In this document: one piece after another, positions 41,829 through 52,334 of the stretch
How positions within the stretch are numbered: position 1 is the stretch's first letter
Layout: each line of letters begins with the position of its first letter
Origin: Zeimonas sp964538505
GTDB taxonomy: Bacteria > Pseudomonadota > Gammaproteobacteria > Burkholderiales > Burkholderiaceae_E
Reading direction: 5' to 3'
Assembly (NCBI GenBank): GCA_964538505.1
Contig: CAZIDY010000002.1
Span: 137,919-201,918, forward strand
DNA: 64,000 nt
Position numbers and translations under genes: made by a program
Notes under the pieces: model-generated
Told to the model about the DNA's origin: nothing
Seen by the model: the letters and a program-made list of their open reading frames with translations, nothing else
Databases searched by the model: none

Positions 41829-42449
41829 ATGGTCGAACGACGAATCCCCTCCGCCGACCCCACAGGCTCGAAGGCGCAGCAGCACTGGCGCGAAGCGGAC
41901 TCGCATCGCAAGGAGCATCCGCACGACCCGCGCCGTGGCGCGCTCGATCCGGAGTTGTCGCGTCAGCGCCGCGACGCCTTCCTGCACACGCGAAACGGCG
42001 TCTTCTATCCGACCGGCCACACGGTGCTCGTGCTGCTGCCCGACGACGCGAACGCGGTCTGCAACGCGCTACACGAAGCCGGCTTCGCTCGCGACTCGAC
42101 GATGCTGCTGGACGCGCAACAGACGTCGGACCTGATGCAGGCGAGCGAGGAGCAGGCGGGCTTCCTGTCCGAGATCGTGGGCGGCGAGATCAAGAATCTG
42201 CGCGTGATCCGGCAACTCGCCGACAACGGCGCGTGCATGCTGATCGTGCGCGTGCACGACGACGACGAGGAACGGCGACTGGTCGAAGTGGCGCAGCGAT
42301 GGCCGGTACACAAGGCGATGCGGTACCATAGCCTTGCGATCGAGGAGATAGCGGTCGGCAGCGAAGATATTCCGGGCGACAGCCCGTACGGCGTCAACGA
42401 AGTCTTGCGCAACAAGCCTTCGGACGCACAGATGAAGCCGCGACGCTAG
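41829..42449 (+). CDS. hypothetical protein (206 aa)
   Basis: A soluble protein of 206 residues that I do not recognise. The N-terminal ~45 residues are charged (His, Arg, Asp-rich, HRKEHPHDPRRGALDPELSR). Two alpha/beta segments follow: GHTVLVLLPDDANAVCNALH with HEAGFARDSTMLLDAQQTSD, and ACMLIVRVHDDDEERRLVEV, a layout like the ferredoxin-type domains of some general stress proteins. No signal peptide, membrane segment or catalytic motif is visible. It is a single-gene unit between the HpaR-like gene and the convergent cspA. Confidence 0.65.
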   Translation: MVERRIPSADPTGSKAQQHWREADSHRKEHPHDPRRGALDPELSRQRRDAFLHTRNGVFYPTGHTVLVLLPDDANAVCNALHEAGFARDSTMLLDAQQTSDLMQASEEQAGFLSEIVGGEIKNLRVIRQLADNGACMLIVRVHDDDEERRLVEVAQRWPVHKAMRYHSLAIEEIAVGSEDIPGDSPYGVNEVLRNKPSDAQMKPRR

Positions 42450-42480
42450 CCGCGCTTCGGCCGGTCGCCGACCGGCGGTA

Positions 42481-42512
42481 GAAAAGGGCGGCGCGCCTGG
42501 AAGGCGCGCCGC
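42481..42512 (-). terminator. intrinsic-type terminator of cspA
   Basis: On the minus strand, arms of 11 bp (42502-42512 and 42488-42498, GCGGCGCGCCT and its complement) with a GGA loop are followed by CCCTTTTC. It lies 6 nt beyond the cspA stop and also faces the convergent hypothetical gene. Confidence 0.75.
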
Positions 42513-42517
42513 GGCTT

Positions 42518-42724
42518 TCAGGAAGAGGACTGGATGTTCGACGCCTGCTTGCCTTTCGGGCCCGACACCACGTCGAACTGAACCTTCTGGCCTTCCTTCA
42601 GGCTCTTGAAGCCGTTCATCTGGATCGCGCTGAAATGCGCGAACAGATCCTCACCTCCATCGTCGGGGGTGATGAAACCGTACCCCTTCGAGTCGTTGAA
42701 CCACTTGACGGTACCCGTTGCCAT
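42518..42724 (-). CDS. cspA: cold-shock domain protein
   Basis: A 68-residue single CSD protein that binds single-stranded nucleic acids and acts as an RNA chaperone. It starts ATGTVKWFNDSKGYGFITPD; RNP1 is KGYGFI (about 14-19) and RNP2 DLFAHF (26-31). The end (SGPKGKQASNIQ) is standard. The gene is divergent from clpS, with a 302-bp gap that may include a long 5' leader typical of cold-shock genes. The csp-clpS-clpA layout is common in betaproteobacteria. Confidence 0.94.
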   Translation of the reverse strand: MATGTVKWFNDSKGYGFITPDDGGEDLFAHFSAIQMNGFKSLKEGQKVQFDVVSGPKGKQASNIQSSS

Positions 42725-43026
42725 GCTTCGTCTTCCCCTGACGCGATCGACTGGACGCTGCCGTCGGCGCCCGAGGGCGCTGGCGAGAACGTCGCAGGAT
42801 CGTAGTGCGTCGGTTTCGAACGAAGTCCGGCGCTCCCGTTTGCGAGGACATCCCCCCGGGCAGCGGACGGATTCTTTGTTAAAAGACAGGTGTCGTCAAG
42901 ACAGGTTTGGCGCTTTCGAGCGACATTTCATGGGCGCCGCTCTTGCTTTGTGAAGCGCGTCACGGTCGGCGAGACGGCCGTCTGGAACGTTGTTGCAGTG
43001 GAAGCAACACTCGCTAGAATGCATTC
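42725..43026. other. divergent gap cspA / clpS
   Basis: 302 bp without a gene. The part next to cspA (42725-42860) could be a 5' untranslated leader. The end next to clpS carries the TAGAAT noted separately. No repeats or operators were identified. Confidence 0.4.
43015..43020 (+). promoter_or_regulatory. candidate -10 element of clpS
   Basis: TAGAAT at 43015-43020, with TTGCAG 16 nt upstream (about 42993-42998), forms a plausible sigma-70 promoter. The predicted start site falls at about 43026-43028, on the clpS ATG (43027), and there is no ribosome site in between, which suggests a leaderless message. Confidence 0.4.
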
Positions 43027-43331
43027 ATGGCGACGCGTCAAGATCCGTCTCCCGTTCTGGAGCGCCAGGGGTCGCGGCTGAAGCCGCCACCGATGTATCA
43101 GGTGATGCTGCTCAACGACGATTTCACCCCGATGGAGTTCGTCGTAAACGTCCTGCAGAGGTTCTTCGGGATGGGCCGGGAGAAAGCGACACAGGTGATG
43201 TTGAAAGTGCACCGCGAAGGACGCGGCGTGTGCGGAGTGTTTCCTCGCGACGTAGCGGCCACGAAAGTAGAACAGGTTAGCAGTTACTCACGCCAGCATC
43301 AGCATCCGCTGCAATGCGTGATGGAGGAAGC

Positions 43332-43335
<4 letters not shown>
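43027..43335 (+). CDS. clpS: ClpA adaptor protein ClpS
   Basis: A 102-residue adaptor that delivers N-end-rule substrates to ClpAP. Residues about 22-95 form the ClpS core: MYQVMLLNDDFTPMEFVVNV (with the Asn-Asp-Asp substrate pocket), LQRFFGMGREKATQVMLKVH, GVCGVFPRDVAATKVEQV and HPLQCVMEEA. The stop overlaps the clpA start by 4 nt (ATGA), so adaptor and unfoldase are made together. Confidence 0.96.
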
Positions 43336-45638
<2,303 letters not shown>

Positions 45639-45724
45639 GCGAACGTGCGAATGAATCTACTGAGCGACCTCGGCCGCTCGCTACGATTTCTTCACACGTC
45701 GCGAGCGCTGGCGCGTTCTCGCCC

Positions 45725-46702
45725 TTAGCGCGGTACCAGCGCGAAGATCCGTACCGCCGAGCCGGTGCCGCCCTTGACCTTCAGCGGCGGCACGATGACG
45801 GCGAACTCCCAGGCCTTCGCTGCCGCGAGTTCCTCGAGATTCAGGTTCTCCACGATGTAGATGCCTGAATCGGTGATCAGCCGCATGTGCACCGGGAACA
45901 CCTGGAATTTCGGCGACGTGACGACTGGCGGTCTTTTCTCGAAGGTGAGCGTATCGTTGCCCACGATGCGTGCGCCCTGCCGGATCAGGTATTCGGCGGC
46001 ATCGAGTCCCGGTCCCGGCGAGGATTCGCCGGCGTAGAGCTTCGGATCGCCCGCGAAGTGCGCTCCCCAGCCGGTGCGGATGAAGACGGTGTCGCCGCGC
46101 TGCAGACGCACGCCCTGGCGCTGCGCCGCCTGCTCGAGATGGGCCGCCGTGATCTCGAAATCCGCAGGCAGCGGGCTCGAGTTGCCCTGGATCATCGTGG
46201 CGACGTCGAGGAGGACGCCACGATTGACCAGCAGCTCCGGTGGGAACTCGTCGATTGCCAGGTTCGCGCCGACGCCGCCTGCGCCGATCCCTGCGGGATC
46301 CGCCGTTGCCGCTGCCGCATCGACACCGCCGAAGAGCCTGCCGTCGCGTCCGATGTGACCGAGCGCATCGATGGTCGGTGCACCGTGCTGTCCGCTCCAG
46401 TGCATCTCCTCCGCAGCGAAGGAGAGCTGGCCGCCGTCGTTGAAGGCGCCGCGTGTCTTCGCGTGCGTTGCGCTGAGCGCGAAGGAGTAGGGCGGGTTCA
46501 CCGAGGCGACCGGCGACTGGGCATCCCAGGTGTGCGAGAGGTCGATGAGGCGAGCGCTCTTCAGCGAGGTGATCAGGCCCGGGCTGCCGGACACTGCGTC
46601 CGCACCGGGCGCGGCGCAGCCCAGAGCGGAGGCGGTGAATGCCACGACGATGCCGATGCGCAGGAGTCGCCGGGCGAAGAGGGGAGTGCAGGCTCGAGTC
46701 AT
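45725..46702 (-). CDS. cyclase-family lipoprotein
   Basis: A 325-residue protein; ATG at 46702 follows AAAGGAG. The N-terminus is a lipoprotein signal with lipobox TASALGC (Cys near residue 29). The rest matches the cyclase/kynurenine-formamidase-like family: LIDLSHTWDAQSPV, MHWSGQHGAPTIDALGHIG, VFIRTGWGAHF and GIYIVENLNLEELAA. In the metal-binding stretch the second His of the usual HxGTHxD is replaced (HGAPTID), so activity may differ. Envelope location and unknown substrate. Confidence 0.8.
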   Translation of the reverse strand: MTRACTPLFARRLLRIGIVVAFTASALGCAAPGADAVSGSPGLITSLKSARLIDLSHTWDAQSPVASVNPPYSFALSATHAKTRGAFNDGGQLSFAAEEMHWSGQHGAPTIDALGHIGRDGRLFGGVDAAAATADPAGIGAGGVGANLAIDEFPPELLVNRGVLLDVATMIQGNSSPLPADFEITAAHLEQAAQRQGVRLQRGDTVFIRTGWGAHFAGDPKLYAGESSPGPGLDAAEYLIRQGARIVGNDTLTFEKRPPVVTSPKFQVFPVHMRLITDSGIYIVENLNLEELAAAKAWEFAVIVPPLKVKGGTGSAVRIFALVPR

Positions 46703-46907
46703 CGGTACTCCTTTTACGCTCGCGCAACGATAGCGCAATCGGTTCCGTTCCGGCGCGCGCGGGAACGAAGGTCACTTCGACGACCCCTTCCGTCCGCCAC
46801 TGGCCGCATCGTCAGCTCCATGACAATATGCGTCGAGCGCACGAAGTAACGCCCGCGGTACTTTGCCGCCGAGAATGCGCGTTTTTCGTTACAGGAGGAG
46901 AAGGACG

Positions 46908-47228
46908 ATGCGATCGAGGACCCTCGCTTCGGCGATCGGTGTCGCTGCCGTGCTCGGCTGGATGGCCGCGCCCGCGCATGCGCAGTCGGCACACTATCTC
47001 GCAGCCAACTGCGCCAATTGCCACGGCACCGACGGCCACTCGGCGGGTGGCGGCGGCATGCCCGGGCTCGCCGGCCTGTCGCCCACCTATTTCGTCGAGC
47101 AGATGAAGGCGTTCCGCGACGGCACGCGCAAGGCGACGATCATGCACCAGCTCTCCAAGGGCTACAGCGAGCAGCAGATCGCCGAGCTCGCCGAGTACTT
47201 CGCCCGCCAGCAGAGGAGCCCGAAATGA
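46908..47228 (+). CDS. class I cytochrome c subunit (flavocytochrome c-type)
   Basis: A 106-residue periplasmic monohaem cytochrome. ATG at 46908 is preceded by AGGAGG. A signal peptide (LASAIGVAAVLGWMAAPAHA) is followed by the haem site NCANCHG near residue 37; the sixth ligand Met is probably in GGMPGLAGL or in IMHQLSKGY. Its stop overlaps the start of the flavoprotein gene (ATGA). The pair fits the electron-accepting and catalytic subunits of sulfide dehydrogenase (FccA/FccB, SoxE/SoxF). Confidence 0.85.
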   Translation: MRSRTLASAIGVAAVLGWMAAPAHAQSAHYLAANCANCHGTDGHSAGGGGMPGLAGLSPTYFVEQMKAFRDGTRKATIMHQLSKGYSEQQIAELAEYFARQQRSPK

Positions 47229-48565
47229 CGCGCGACATCGTGAACGGGAAAAGCGATGCCGCGGGCATCGAGCCGGGTCGCCGACGTTTCGCCAAAGTCG
47301 CCGGATCGGCAATTGCGCTCGGCGGCGCAGGCGCTGCGCTGTCGCTTGCTGGTTGCGCGACTCCCGGTGCTTCGGCGAGCGGCGCGCAGGGGCGCGTGCT
47401 CGTGATCGGCGGCGGATACGGTGGCGCCACCGCGGCGAAGTACCTGAAGAAATGGGGCGGCACGGCCATCGACGTGACGCTCGTCGAGCGCGAGCCGGTG
47501 TTCATCTCGTGCCCGTTGTCGAACCTCGTGCTCGGCGGATCGCGCCGCATCGATGAGCTCACCGTTACGTACAACGGCCTGCGCACGGCCGGCGTGCGCG
47601 TCGTGCAGGACGAGGTGCTGGCGATCGATCCGTCGACGCGCAGCGTCTCCTTCAGCAAGCTCGCCACGCAACGTTTCGACCGCATCGTCGTCTCGCCGGG
47701 GGTCGATCTCGATTTCCACGCGGTGCAGGGGCTCGATGCCGAAGCGCAGAAGACGATCCTGCACGCATGGAAGGCGGGTGCGCAGACGGTCGCGCTACGC
47801 GCGCAGCTCGAGGCGATGCCCGACGGCGGCACCTATGTGCTCACGATCCCGAAGTCGCCCTATCGTTGCCCGCCCGGTCCGTACGAACGCGTCTGCCAGG
47901 TCGCGCACTACTTCAAGACGAAGAAACCGCGCTCGAAGATCGTCGTGCTCGATGCGAACCCCGACATCCAGTCGAAGAAGGGCCTGTTCCTTGCCGTCTG
48001 GAACGGCCAGTACAAGGGGTTGATCGACTACCAGCCGAACATGAACGTCACCGAGGTCGACGCCCGCAACCGCGTCGCGATCACCGAGTTCGGCGACAAG
48101 GTCCGCGCCGACGTGCTCAACGTGGTTCCGCCGCAGCGCTCGGGCGCCATCGCGAAGCAGGCGGGGCTGGTCAACGCGAACGATCGCTGGTGCATGGTCG
48201 ACTGGATCACGCTGGAGTCCACCGATGCGCCCGGCATCCACGTGCTCGGCGACGCCACGCTGTCGGCGCCGCAGATGCCGAAGTCGGGCCACATGGCGAA
48301 CCAGCACGGCAAGGCGGTCGCCGCCGCGCTCGTCGAGATCTTCGCCGGGCGTCCGCCGCAGCCGCAGATGATGGCCAACACCTGCTACAGCTTCGTCGAC
48401 GATCGCAATGTCGTGCACGTCGCGTCGGTGCACCGCTACGTGCCCGAGAAGAAGACGATCGAACCGGTGGCCGGTGCCGGGGGCCTTTCGCCCGCGCCGA
48501 GCGAGCTCGAGGGGCAGTACGCCAACGCCTGGGCGCGCAACATCTGGAACGACATGCTGACCTGA
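47225..48565 (+). CDS. fccB: flavocytochrome c sulfide dehydrogenase-like flavoprotein
   Basis: A 446-residue FAD enzyme that oxidises sulfide and passes electrons to the cytochrome encoded just upstream. A Tat-type signal (GRRRFAKVAGSAI, residue ~18) leads to the periplasm; LAGC could also be a lipobox. The Rossmann motif VLVIGGGYGGATAAKYL is near 60. Cys in VFISCPLSNLVLGG matches the FAD-linked Cys of FCSD; YRCPPGPYERVCQV and NTCYSF contain the redox-active Cys pair. No other sox gene is nearby, so it likely serves detoxification or supplementary electron supply. Confidence 0.88.
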   Translation: MTRDIVNGKSDAAGIEPGRRRFAKVAGSAIALGGAGAALSLAGCATPGASASGAQGRVLVIGGGYGGATAAKYLKKWGGTAIDVTLVEREPVFISCPLSNLVLGGSRRIDELTVTYNGLRTAGVRVVQDEVLAIDPSTRSVSFSKLATQRFDRIVVSPGVDLDFHAVQGLDAEAQKTILHAWKAGAQTVALRAQLEAMPDGGTYVLTIPKSPYRCPPGPYERVCQVAHYFKTKKPRSKIVVLDANPDIQSKKGLFLAVWNGQYKGLIDYQPNMNVTEVDARNRVAITEFGDKVRADVLNVVPPQRSGAIAKQAGLVNANDRWCMVDWITLESTDAPGIHVLGDATLSAPQMPKSGHMANQHGKAVAAALVEIFAGRPPQPQMMANTCYSFVDDRNVVHVASVHRYVPEKKTIEPVAGAGGLSPAPSELEGQYANAWARNIWNDMLT

Positions 48566-48644
48566 GCCCGATGGTCGGACGGACCGCGCCTTCGGCAGGG
48601 ATGCCGGGTGCGGTCCGCGTTCGCGCTGCCTTATAGTTGCCGCG

Positions 48645-49169
48645 ATGACCGATCGAAGTCGTTCGCTGCTCCTGGCATGCGCGGTGTTCGCGCTGGCTGC
48701 CGTTGGCATGGCGCTGGTGCTGCAGCACGTGTTCGAGATGCGCCCCTGCGCCTGGTGCACGCTGCAGCGGCTCGTCTATCTCGTGGTGGCCGCGTTCGCG
48801 TTGCTGGGCTGGCTGCTCGGTGCGCGTGTCGCGGTGCTGCGCGGCTTTGCGCTGCTCGCCGCGCTTGCGTCCTTTGCGGGGCTCGCCGCCGCGCTGCAGC
48901 AGCAGTTCGTTGCTGCAAAGACCGCCTCCTGCGCCTTCACCTTCGCCGACCGCGTGCTGATGCAGCTGCGTCTCGACGAGATGGCGCCGTGGCTGTTCTT
49001 CGCCGACGCGTCGTGCAACGAAGCGAACGTCCCCCTTCTCGGCGTGCCTTTCGCCGTCTGGAGCGCAACGGCCTTCGTGCTGCTCGCGATCGGCACGCTC
49101 GCGGCTGCGTGGCGCGCGGATGGTCCGCCGCGTGCGCCGCAGGCACCCGTTCCGGAGGTTTCCCGATGA
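48645..49169 (+). CDS. dsbB: disulfide bond formation protein B
   Basis: A 174-residue inner-membrane protein that reoxidises DsbA with quinone. Four helices are visible; the first periplasmic Cys pair is CAWC (residues 35-38) and the second is formed by Cys in TASCAFTF and ASCNEAN (near 103 and 129). A TATAGT upstream near 48632 is a possible -10. The stop overlaps the tal start, so the two genes are coupled although unrelated in function. Confidence 0.93.
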   Translation: MTDRSRSLLLACAVFALAAVGMALVLQHVFEMRPCAWCTLQRLVYLVVAAFALLGWLLGARVAVLRGFALLAALASFAGLAAALQQQFVAAKTASCAFTFADRVLMQLRLDEMAPWLFFADASCNEANVPLLGVPFAVWSATAFVLLAIGTLAAAWRADGPPRAPQAPVPEVSR

Positions 49170-50101
49170 ATGCGCTCGAGCAACTGAAGCAGTACACCGT
49201 CGTCGTCGCCGACACCAGCGACTTCAACGTCATGCGCCAGTACGCGCCGCGCGACGCGACGACGAACCCGTCGCTGGTGCTGAAGGCCGCGCAGAAGCCC
49301 GAATACGAGGAGTTGCTCGCAGGCTGCCTGCGCGATCACTCGCGCGAGGACGAGCAGGCGCTGTGCGATCGACTGCTCGTCTGTTTCGGCCAGGAGATTT
49401 TGAAGGTCGTGCCCGGGCGCGTTTCCACCGAGGTCGATGCGCGGCTGTCCTTCGACACGAAGGCGAGCATCGAGCGCGCGCGCCGCCTCATTGCGTTCTA
49501 CGAGGAGGTCGGCGTCGCGCGCGAGCGCGTCCTGATCAAGGTCGCGTCGACCTGGGAGGGCATCCGCGCCGCCGAACAGCTCGAGCGCGAAGGCATCCAC
49601 TGCAACCTGACGCTGCTGTTCTCGTTTCCGCAGGCGGTCGCCTGCGCCGACGCGGGCGTGACGCTGATCTCGCCTTTCGTCGGCCGCATCTACGACTGGT
49701 ACCGCAAGCACGAAGGCAGGGATTTCACGCCCGAGGAAGATCCCGGCGTGCTCTCGGTGCGGCGCATCTACGACTACTACAAGAAGTTCGGCTATCCCAC
49801 CGAGGTGATGGGCGCGAGCTTTCGCAGTACCGGCCAGGTGCTCGCACTCGCCGGCTGCGACCTGCTGACGATCAGCCCCGAGCTGCTCGGCGAGCTCGCC
49901 GCGAGCGAGCGCGGTGTAGAGCGCCGGCTCGATCCGGATGCAGCGAAATCGAAGGCGATCGACCGCGTGTCGTTCGACGAGCCGTCGTTCCGCTACGCGG
50001 TGAACGAAGACGCGATGGCAACCGACAAGCTCGCCGAAGGCATCCGCGTGTTTGCTGCCGACGTGGCGAAGCTCGAGCAGCTGGTGCGCAAGCTGCATTG
50101 A
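49166..50101 (+). CDS. tal: transaldolase
   Basis: Transfers a dihydroxyacetone unit between sugar phosphates in the non-oxidative pentose phosphate pathway. ATG at 49166 overlapping the dsbB stop gives 311 residues, class I TalB-like length. The Schiff-base Lys is in RVLIKVASTWEGI (near 127); TTNPSLVLKAAQ (near 33), HCNLTLLFSFPQAVACADAG and VGRIYDWYRKHEG are further family marks. A REP-like motif follows directly after the stop. Confidence 0.95.
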   Translation: MNALEQLKQYTVVVADTSDFNVMRQYAPRDATTNPSLVLKAAQKPEYEELLAGCLRDHSREDEQALCDRLLVCFGQEILKVVPGRVSTEVDARLSFDTKASIERARRLIAFYEEVGVARERVLIKVASTWEGIRAAEQLEREGIHCNLTLLFSFPQAVACADAGVTLISPFVGRIYDWYRKHEGRDFTPEEDPGVLSVRRIYDYYKKFGYPTEVMGASFRSTGQVLALAGCDLLTISPELLGELAASERGVERRLDPDAAKSKAIDRVSFDEPSFRYAVNEDAMATDKLAEGIRVFAADVAKLEQLVRKLH

Positions 50102-50103
50102 GG

Positions 50104-50127
50104 AAAACCGGGGTCAGACCACGGTTT
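50104..50127 (+). repeat. GGGGTCAGACC REP-like motif
   Basis: AAAACCGGGGTCAGACCACG and the following GTTT match the motif at 6223-6246 exactly. It lies between tal and the flavodoxin-like gene, and an inverted near-copy lies on the far side of that gene at 50661. Confidence 0.7.
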
Positions 50128-50158
50128 CGGCCCCGATTGAACGTCCTTCATTGCGTTC

Positions 50159-50647
50159 ATGCGCCTGCTGCTCGTCTGGTGGTCGATGACCGGAGGTACG
50201 CAACAGCTCGCCGATGCGCTGGCCGAGGGCGCGCGCGAGGAGCCTGACATCGAGGTCGTATCGCTGCGTGCCGACAAGGCCGACGCGTCCGACGTGCTCG
50301 CGGCACAGGCCTTCGTCTTCGCGACACCCGAAAACCTCGCATCGATGGCGGGTCGGATGAAGGACTTCTTCGACCGCACCTACTACCCGGTGCTTGGGCG
50401 CGTCGAAGGCCTGCCGTACGCCGTCGTCGTCTGCGCCGGCACCGACGGCACCGGCGCTGCGCGTCAGGTCGAGCGCATCGCGACCGGCTGGCGACTGAAA
50501 GCGGTTGCCGAGCCGCTCGTCGTCGTCAACGGCGCGCAGACGCCCGAGGAAATCCTCGCACCGAAAACGATCGAGCCCGCGCAGCTCGAGCGCGCGCGTG
50601 ATCTCGGGCGCGCGCTGGGCGCGGGGCTCTCGATGGGGATCTGGTAG
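50159..50647 (+). CDS. flavodoxin-like protein
   Basis: A 162-residue FMN-binding-fold protein. The first strand and phosphate loop read LLLVWWSMTGGTQQLADALA, replacing the usual SxTGNT with SMTGGT; later strands are AFVFATPENLASMAGRMKDF and YAVVVCAGTDGTGAARQV. The resemblance is to the flavodoxin/NAD(P)H-oxidoreductase group, probably an electron carrier or small FMN reductase. It is bracketed by inverted REP-like motifs (50104 and 50661), separate from tal and dut. Confidence 0.75.
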   Translation: MRLLLVWWSMTGGTQQLADALAEGAREEPDIEVVSLRADKADASDVLAAQAFVFATPENLASMAGRMKDFFDRTYYPVLGRVEGLPYAVVVCAGTDGTGAARQVERIATGWRLKAVAEPLVVVNGAQTPEEILAPKTIEPAQLERARDLGRALGAGLSMGIW

Positions 50648-50660
50648 AGCGCCGGGAAAG

Positions 50661-50678
50661 CGTGGTCCGACCCCGGTT
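50661..50678 (-). repeat. inverted GGGGTCAGACC-like motif
   Basis: CGTGGTCCGACCCCGGTT is the reverse complement of the motif at 50104-50127 with one substitution. It overlaps the region just beyond the dut stop. Confidence 0.6.
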
Positions 50679-50683
50679 CCCCT

Positions 50684-51127
50684 TCACCTTCCGGTGCTGC
50701 CGAAGCCGCCTGCGCCGCGTGTGCTTTCGTCGAAGGAATCGACGACGTTCCACTGCACCTGCACGACGGGTACGACGACGAGCTGCGCGATGCGGTTCAT
50801 CGGCTCGATCGTGAACGCATCGCGCCCGCGGTTCCAGCACGAGACCATCAGCGGGCCCTGGTAGTCGGAATCGATCAGCCCGACGAGGTTGCCGAGCACG
50901 ATTCCGTGCTTTGCGCCCAGGCCCGAGCGCGGCAGGATCATTGCCGCGAAATGCGGGTCGGCGATGTGGATCGCAAGGCCCGTCGGCAGCAGTTCGGCCG
51001 CACCCGGCTCGAGCACGAGCGGTGTGTCGATGCAGGCACGCAGGTCGAGCCCGGCGCTGCCCTTCGTCGCGTACGACGGCATTGCGTCCGCGAGGCGCCG
51101 GTCGAGGATGCGGACGTCGAGTTTCAC
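50684..51127 (-). CDS. dut: dUTP diphosphatase
   Basis: Hydrolyses dUTP to dUMP, keeping uracil out of DNA. GTG at 51127 overlaps the coaBC stop (GTGA) and gives 147 residues, the normal trimeric dUTPase length. The five motifs are visible: GSAGLDLRA (1), PRSGLGAKHG (2), GLIDSDYQGPLMV (3), NRIAQLVVVP (4) and RGAGGFGSTGR (5, the flexible C-terminal arm). Gene order coaBC-dut is common. Confidence 0.95.
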   Translation of the reverse strand: MKLDVRILDRRLADAMPSYATKGSAGLDLRACIDTPLVLEPGAAELLPTGLAIHIADPHFAAMILPRSGLGAKHGIVLGNLVGLIDSDYQGPLMVSCWNRGRDAFTIEPMNRIAQLVVVPVVQVQWNVVDSFDESTRGAGGFGSTGR

Positions 51128-52332
51128 GGCGCGAGCCTGCGTGCGAGCTCGTCGACGAGCGCACGCGAGAGTGCATCCTTGCCGGCGCGTGCGAGCCGTC
51201 GGCTGCCGTTCGCGTCGATCAGCAGCAGCTCGTTGTCGTCGCGCCCGAAGGTAGCGGGACCGAGGTTCGCGACGAGCAGCGGCACGCCCTTGCGCGCGCG
51301 CTTGGCCGTAGCGTGTTCCTCGAGCTTCTCGCTCTCGGCGGCGAAACCGACGCAGTACGGTGCGTCGGCGCGGCGCGCGACCGTGGCGAGGATGTCGGGG
51401 TTCTCGACGAACTCGAGCGCCGGTGCACGGCCGCTGTCGTCTTTCTTCCACTTGGCTGCGCTCGTGTTCGCCACGCGCCAGTCGGCAACGGCGGCGACGC
51501 CGACGAAGAGGTCGATTCGCCCGCCTTCGCGCATCGCGCCGTCGAGCTCGTTCATCACCGCGTCGTGCATCTGCTGCGCGGTTTCGACGTCGATGCGGCG
51601 AACGCCGCGCGGGTCGTCGAGCGCGGTGGGGCCGGCGACCAGCACGACCTGTGCGCCGGCGTCGCGCAACGCACGCGCGAGCGCGAAGCCCATCTTGCCC
51701 GACGAGCGGTTGGTGAGACCGCGCACCGGATCGATCGGCTCGAAGGTCGGCCCGGCGGTGAGCAGCACGCGGCGACCCGCGAGCGTCTTCGGCACGAAGC
51801 TCGCGGCGATGTCCTCGACGAGCTCGAGCGGCTCGAGCATGCGGCCGAGCCCGACTTCGCCGCAGGCCTGGTCGCCGCTGCCGGGGCCGGCGACGACGAC
51901 GCCGTCCTCGACGAGCTGCGCGACGTTGCGCTGCGTGGCCGGATGCGACCACATCTGGCGATTCATCGCCGGCGCGACGATCAGCGGACACTCGCGGGCC
52001 AGACACAGCGTCGACAGCAGGTCGTCGGCGAGGCCGTGCACGAGCTTCGCCATGAAGTCGGCGGTCGCCGGCGCGACGACGATCGCATCGGCGCCGCGCG
52101 ACAGCTCGATATGCGCCATGTTGTCGGGGATGCGCGCATCCCAGGCGTCGACGAAGACCGGCTCGCCGCTGAGCGACTGGAAAGTGACCGGCCCGACGAA
52201 ACGCGTCGCCGCGTCGGTCATGACGACCTGCACGCGGGCGCCGGCCCGCTGCAGTTCGCGCAGCAGCTGGGCCGCCTTGTAGGCCGCCACGCCGCCGGTG
52301 ACGCCTAGCACGATCCGTTTGCCGTCGAGCAT
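51124..52332 (-). CDS. coaBC: bifunctional phosphopantothenoylcysteine decarboxylase/synthetase
   Basis: Two steps of coenzyme A synthesis. The N-terminal CoaC half (1-185) shows VLGVTGGVAAYKAAQLLREL, the catalytic His in PDNMAHIELSRGADA, APAMNRQMW and the Cys lid in SGDQACGEVGLGRM. The CoaB half (190-402) has LLTAGPTFEPIDPVRGLTNR and FVGVAAVADWR and binds CTP. The ATG at 52332 has no purine-rich ribosome site: the upstream minus strand is a pyrimidine tract made by the GGGAGAA repeat. 402 residues, normal length. Confidence 0.95.
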   Translation of the reverse strand: MLDGKRIVLGVTGGVAAYKAAQLLRELQRAGARVQVVMTDAATRFVGPVTFQSLSGEPVFVDAWDARIPDNMAHIELSRGADAIVVAPATADFMAKLVHGLADDLLSTLCLARECPLIVAPAMNRQMWSHPATQRNVAQLVEDGVVVAGPGSGDQACGEVGLGRMLEPLELVEDIAASFVPKTLAGRRVLLTAGPTFEPIDPVRGLTNRSSGKMGFALARALRDAGAQVVLVAGPTALDDPRGVRRIDVETAQQMHDAVMNELDGAMREGGRIDLFVGVAAVADWRVANTSAAKWKKDDSGRAPALEFVENPDILATVARRADAPYCVGFAAESEKLEEHATAKRARKGVPLLVANLGPATFGRDDNELLLIDANGSRRLARAGKDALSRALVDELARRLAP

Positions 52333-52334
52333 TG

